Source of the DNA: Acidicapsa ligni
GTDB lineage: Bacteria; Acidobacteriota; Terriglobia; Terriglobales; Acidobacteriaceae
NCBI RefSeq assembly: GCF_025685655.1
Contig: NZ_JAGSYG010000001.1
Span: forward strand, 310,001 to 374,000
Reading direction: 5' to 3'
DNA length: 64,000 bases
The position numbers and the translations under genes are program-made. The notes below the pieces were generated by a model that had not been told where the DNA came from, made no database searches, and was given only the letters and a program-made list of their open reading frames with translations. Shown here piece by piece: positions 63,153-64,000 of this stretch; position 1 is the first letter of the stretch; the number at the start of each line of letters is the position of its first letter.

Positions 63153-63974
63153 TCAATTCACAAACCTTTTGCCCATCCCCACCCATTTCGGAAACGGCTC
63201 CCTCGCCGACCGCGCAAACGCCTCAATCAATTCCCGAATCCGTCTCTGCCGCCCAATCAGCACCTCAACCAGCGCTTCCATTGAACTAAGATCGCCCTCA
63301 TACCACTCCGGCGGAATCTCCTCCGCCGCGCGCCACACCACTGCGGCATCCATCGTCTCCAGCCGCGTCAGCCAGGGCTCAAAACTCTCCCACCCACTCA
63401 CGTCCGCATAAACCCTGTTCCGCGGATACACCCCGCGCAGCGGCAAATCCTCAAACCGCCACTCCCCCGCATGAAAGCAATATCCCTGGTCGATAAACGA
63501 AGCGCTATACCGCCGCTCCCGGGCCTTTCTCGAAAACACCGCCTGCCGCCCGTTCGCATTCCCCGTCCACTTATCCAGCGCCAGCATCCCGGCAAACTCC
63601 TCCAGGTTGCGAATCTCGCCCAACTGCTCCTCCGGCAGATAATCCACCACCTGCCCCGGCATCAACCCGCCCACATACCGAGCCCCAAACTGCAAACCCT
63701 CCCGGCACCGAACCCGCACCCGGCCCATATCCACCTCCAGTTCAGGAGTGTTCTTGATCAGCCATTTCGAAACCTCGATCACTTCCGTCTGCGGCACCGT
63801 CAACCCCGCCGCCGCAGCCAGTCGCGTCGCCAGCATCTCATTCGCCAGCACCCGAATATGCTGCGGATTGTTCTGAAACTTCACCACCCACAACTGCTCA
63901 TCCGCGCCCAGCATCAAATGCCCCTGAGCCCCGCCCCGCATCCGCCGAATCTGCTGTACCGCCTGTACCGCCAA
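63153..63974 (-). CDS. HipA-like kinase family protein
   Basis: 273 residues from a TTG with GGGAGG upstream; the frame is open to the window edge, so a start further out cannot be excluded. HipA_2-type features: QIRRMRGGAQGHLMLGADEQLWVVKFQNNPQHIRVLANEMLATRLAAAAGL, MLALDKWTGNANGRQAVF with the catalytic Asp and Asn, and FIDQGYCFHAGEW with the metal-binding Asp. Kinases of this type occur in pairs with DUF3037. No antitoxin of HipB type is visible. Role unknown; a toxin-antitoxin-like or signalling pair is possible. Confidence 0.83.
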   Translation of the reverse strand: MAVQAVQQIRRMRGGAQGHLMLGADEQLWVVKFQNNPQHIRVLANEMLATRLAAAAGLTVPQTEVIEVSKWLIKNTPELEVDMGRVRVRCREGLQFGARYVGGLMPGQVVDYLPEEQLGEIRNLEEFAGMLALDKWTGNANGRQAVFSRKARERRYSASFIDQGYCFHAGEWRFEDLPLRGVYPRNRVYADVSGWESFEPWLTRLETMDAAVVWRAAEEIPPEWYEGDLSSMEALVEVLIGRQRRIRELIEAFARSAREPFPKWVGMGKRFVN

Positions 63975-64000
63975 GGGGCCTCCCGGCCTCTGAATCCAAT

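Overview
The window (64 kb, GC-rich) reads as the chromosome of an acidobacterium, most likely order Terriglobales / family Acidobacteriaceae. This is inferred from the long Alternative Complex III + caa3-type oxidase cluster, the PadR + acidobacterial 'ADOP' permease pair, the many exported proteins with no wider homologues that I recognise, and the style of the intergenic repeats. No rRNA or tRNA gene, CRISPR array or transposase was seen.

Layout. 1-4.3 kb: end of tgt, an O-methyltransferase, a MarR regulator divergent from a two-domain VOC protein, and a secreted esterase. 4.3-7.3 kb (minus strand): an orphan Rhs-tail array. Repeated ends of the Rhs core are each followed by a different C-terminal tip and a small gene in the immunity position; one tip carries a near-canonical phospholipase A2 active site. 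7.4-21 kb (minus): one respiratory operon, actA-actB-actC-actD-actE-actF, an unnamed membrane protein, a SCO copper chaperone, then oxidase subunits II-I-III-IV. It takes electrons from quinol through Alternative Complex III to a caa3-type oxidase, and ends at a 32-bp palindromic terminator. 21.5-34 kb: aldehyde dehydrogenase, TIGR03118-type exported protein, PfkB kinase, PadR + ADOP permease, a TPR-glycosyltransferase fusion, a ROK protein and two exported proteins.

34-52 kb: housekeeping and cell-envelope genes. These are alr, an FAD-linked oxidase, a gntR-slipin-exported protein group, a 2-oxoacid dehydrogenase E2 next to lipB (which supplies its lipoyl groups), a thioesterase, a lactonase, lpxC, an M20 peptidase, a GH32 glycosidase and purE-purK.

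52.4-62 kb (minus): a compact phage-derived morphogenesis module (portal, prohead protease, coiled-coil putative scaffold, capsid, connector-like genes, tail-tube-like protein, large tail-hub-like protein, XhlA-like protein). No terminase, tape measure, integrase or regulator is visible in the window. The gaps between these phage genes are filled with the same repeat family that lies between host genes from 34 kb onward, so the module has probably been resident for a long time. 62.2-64 kb: a DUF3037 protein and a HipA-like kinase.

Most notable: (1) the orphan Rhs array with a PLA2-type tip and an overlapping four-helix membrane protein as likely immunity partner; (2) the capsid/tail module as a domesticated particle or gene-transfer-agent candidate; (3) a composite repeat, a run of TTGCNN hexamers ending in a fixed hairpin, in at least 13 copies, all in one orientation.
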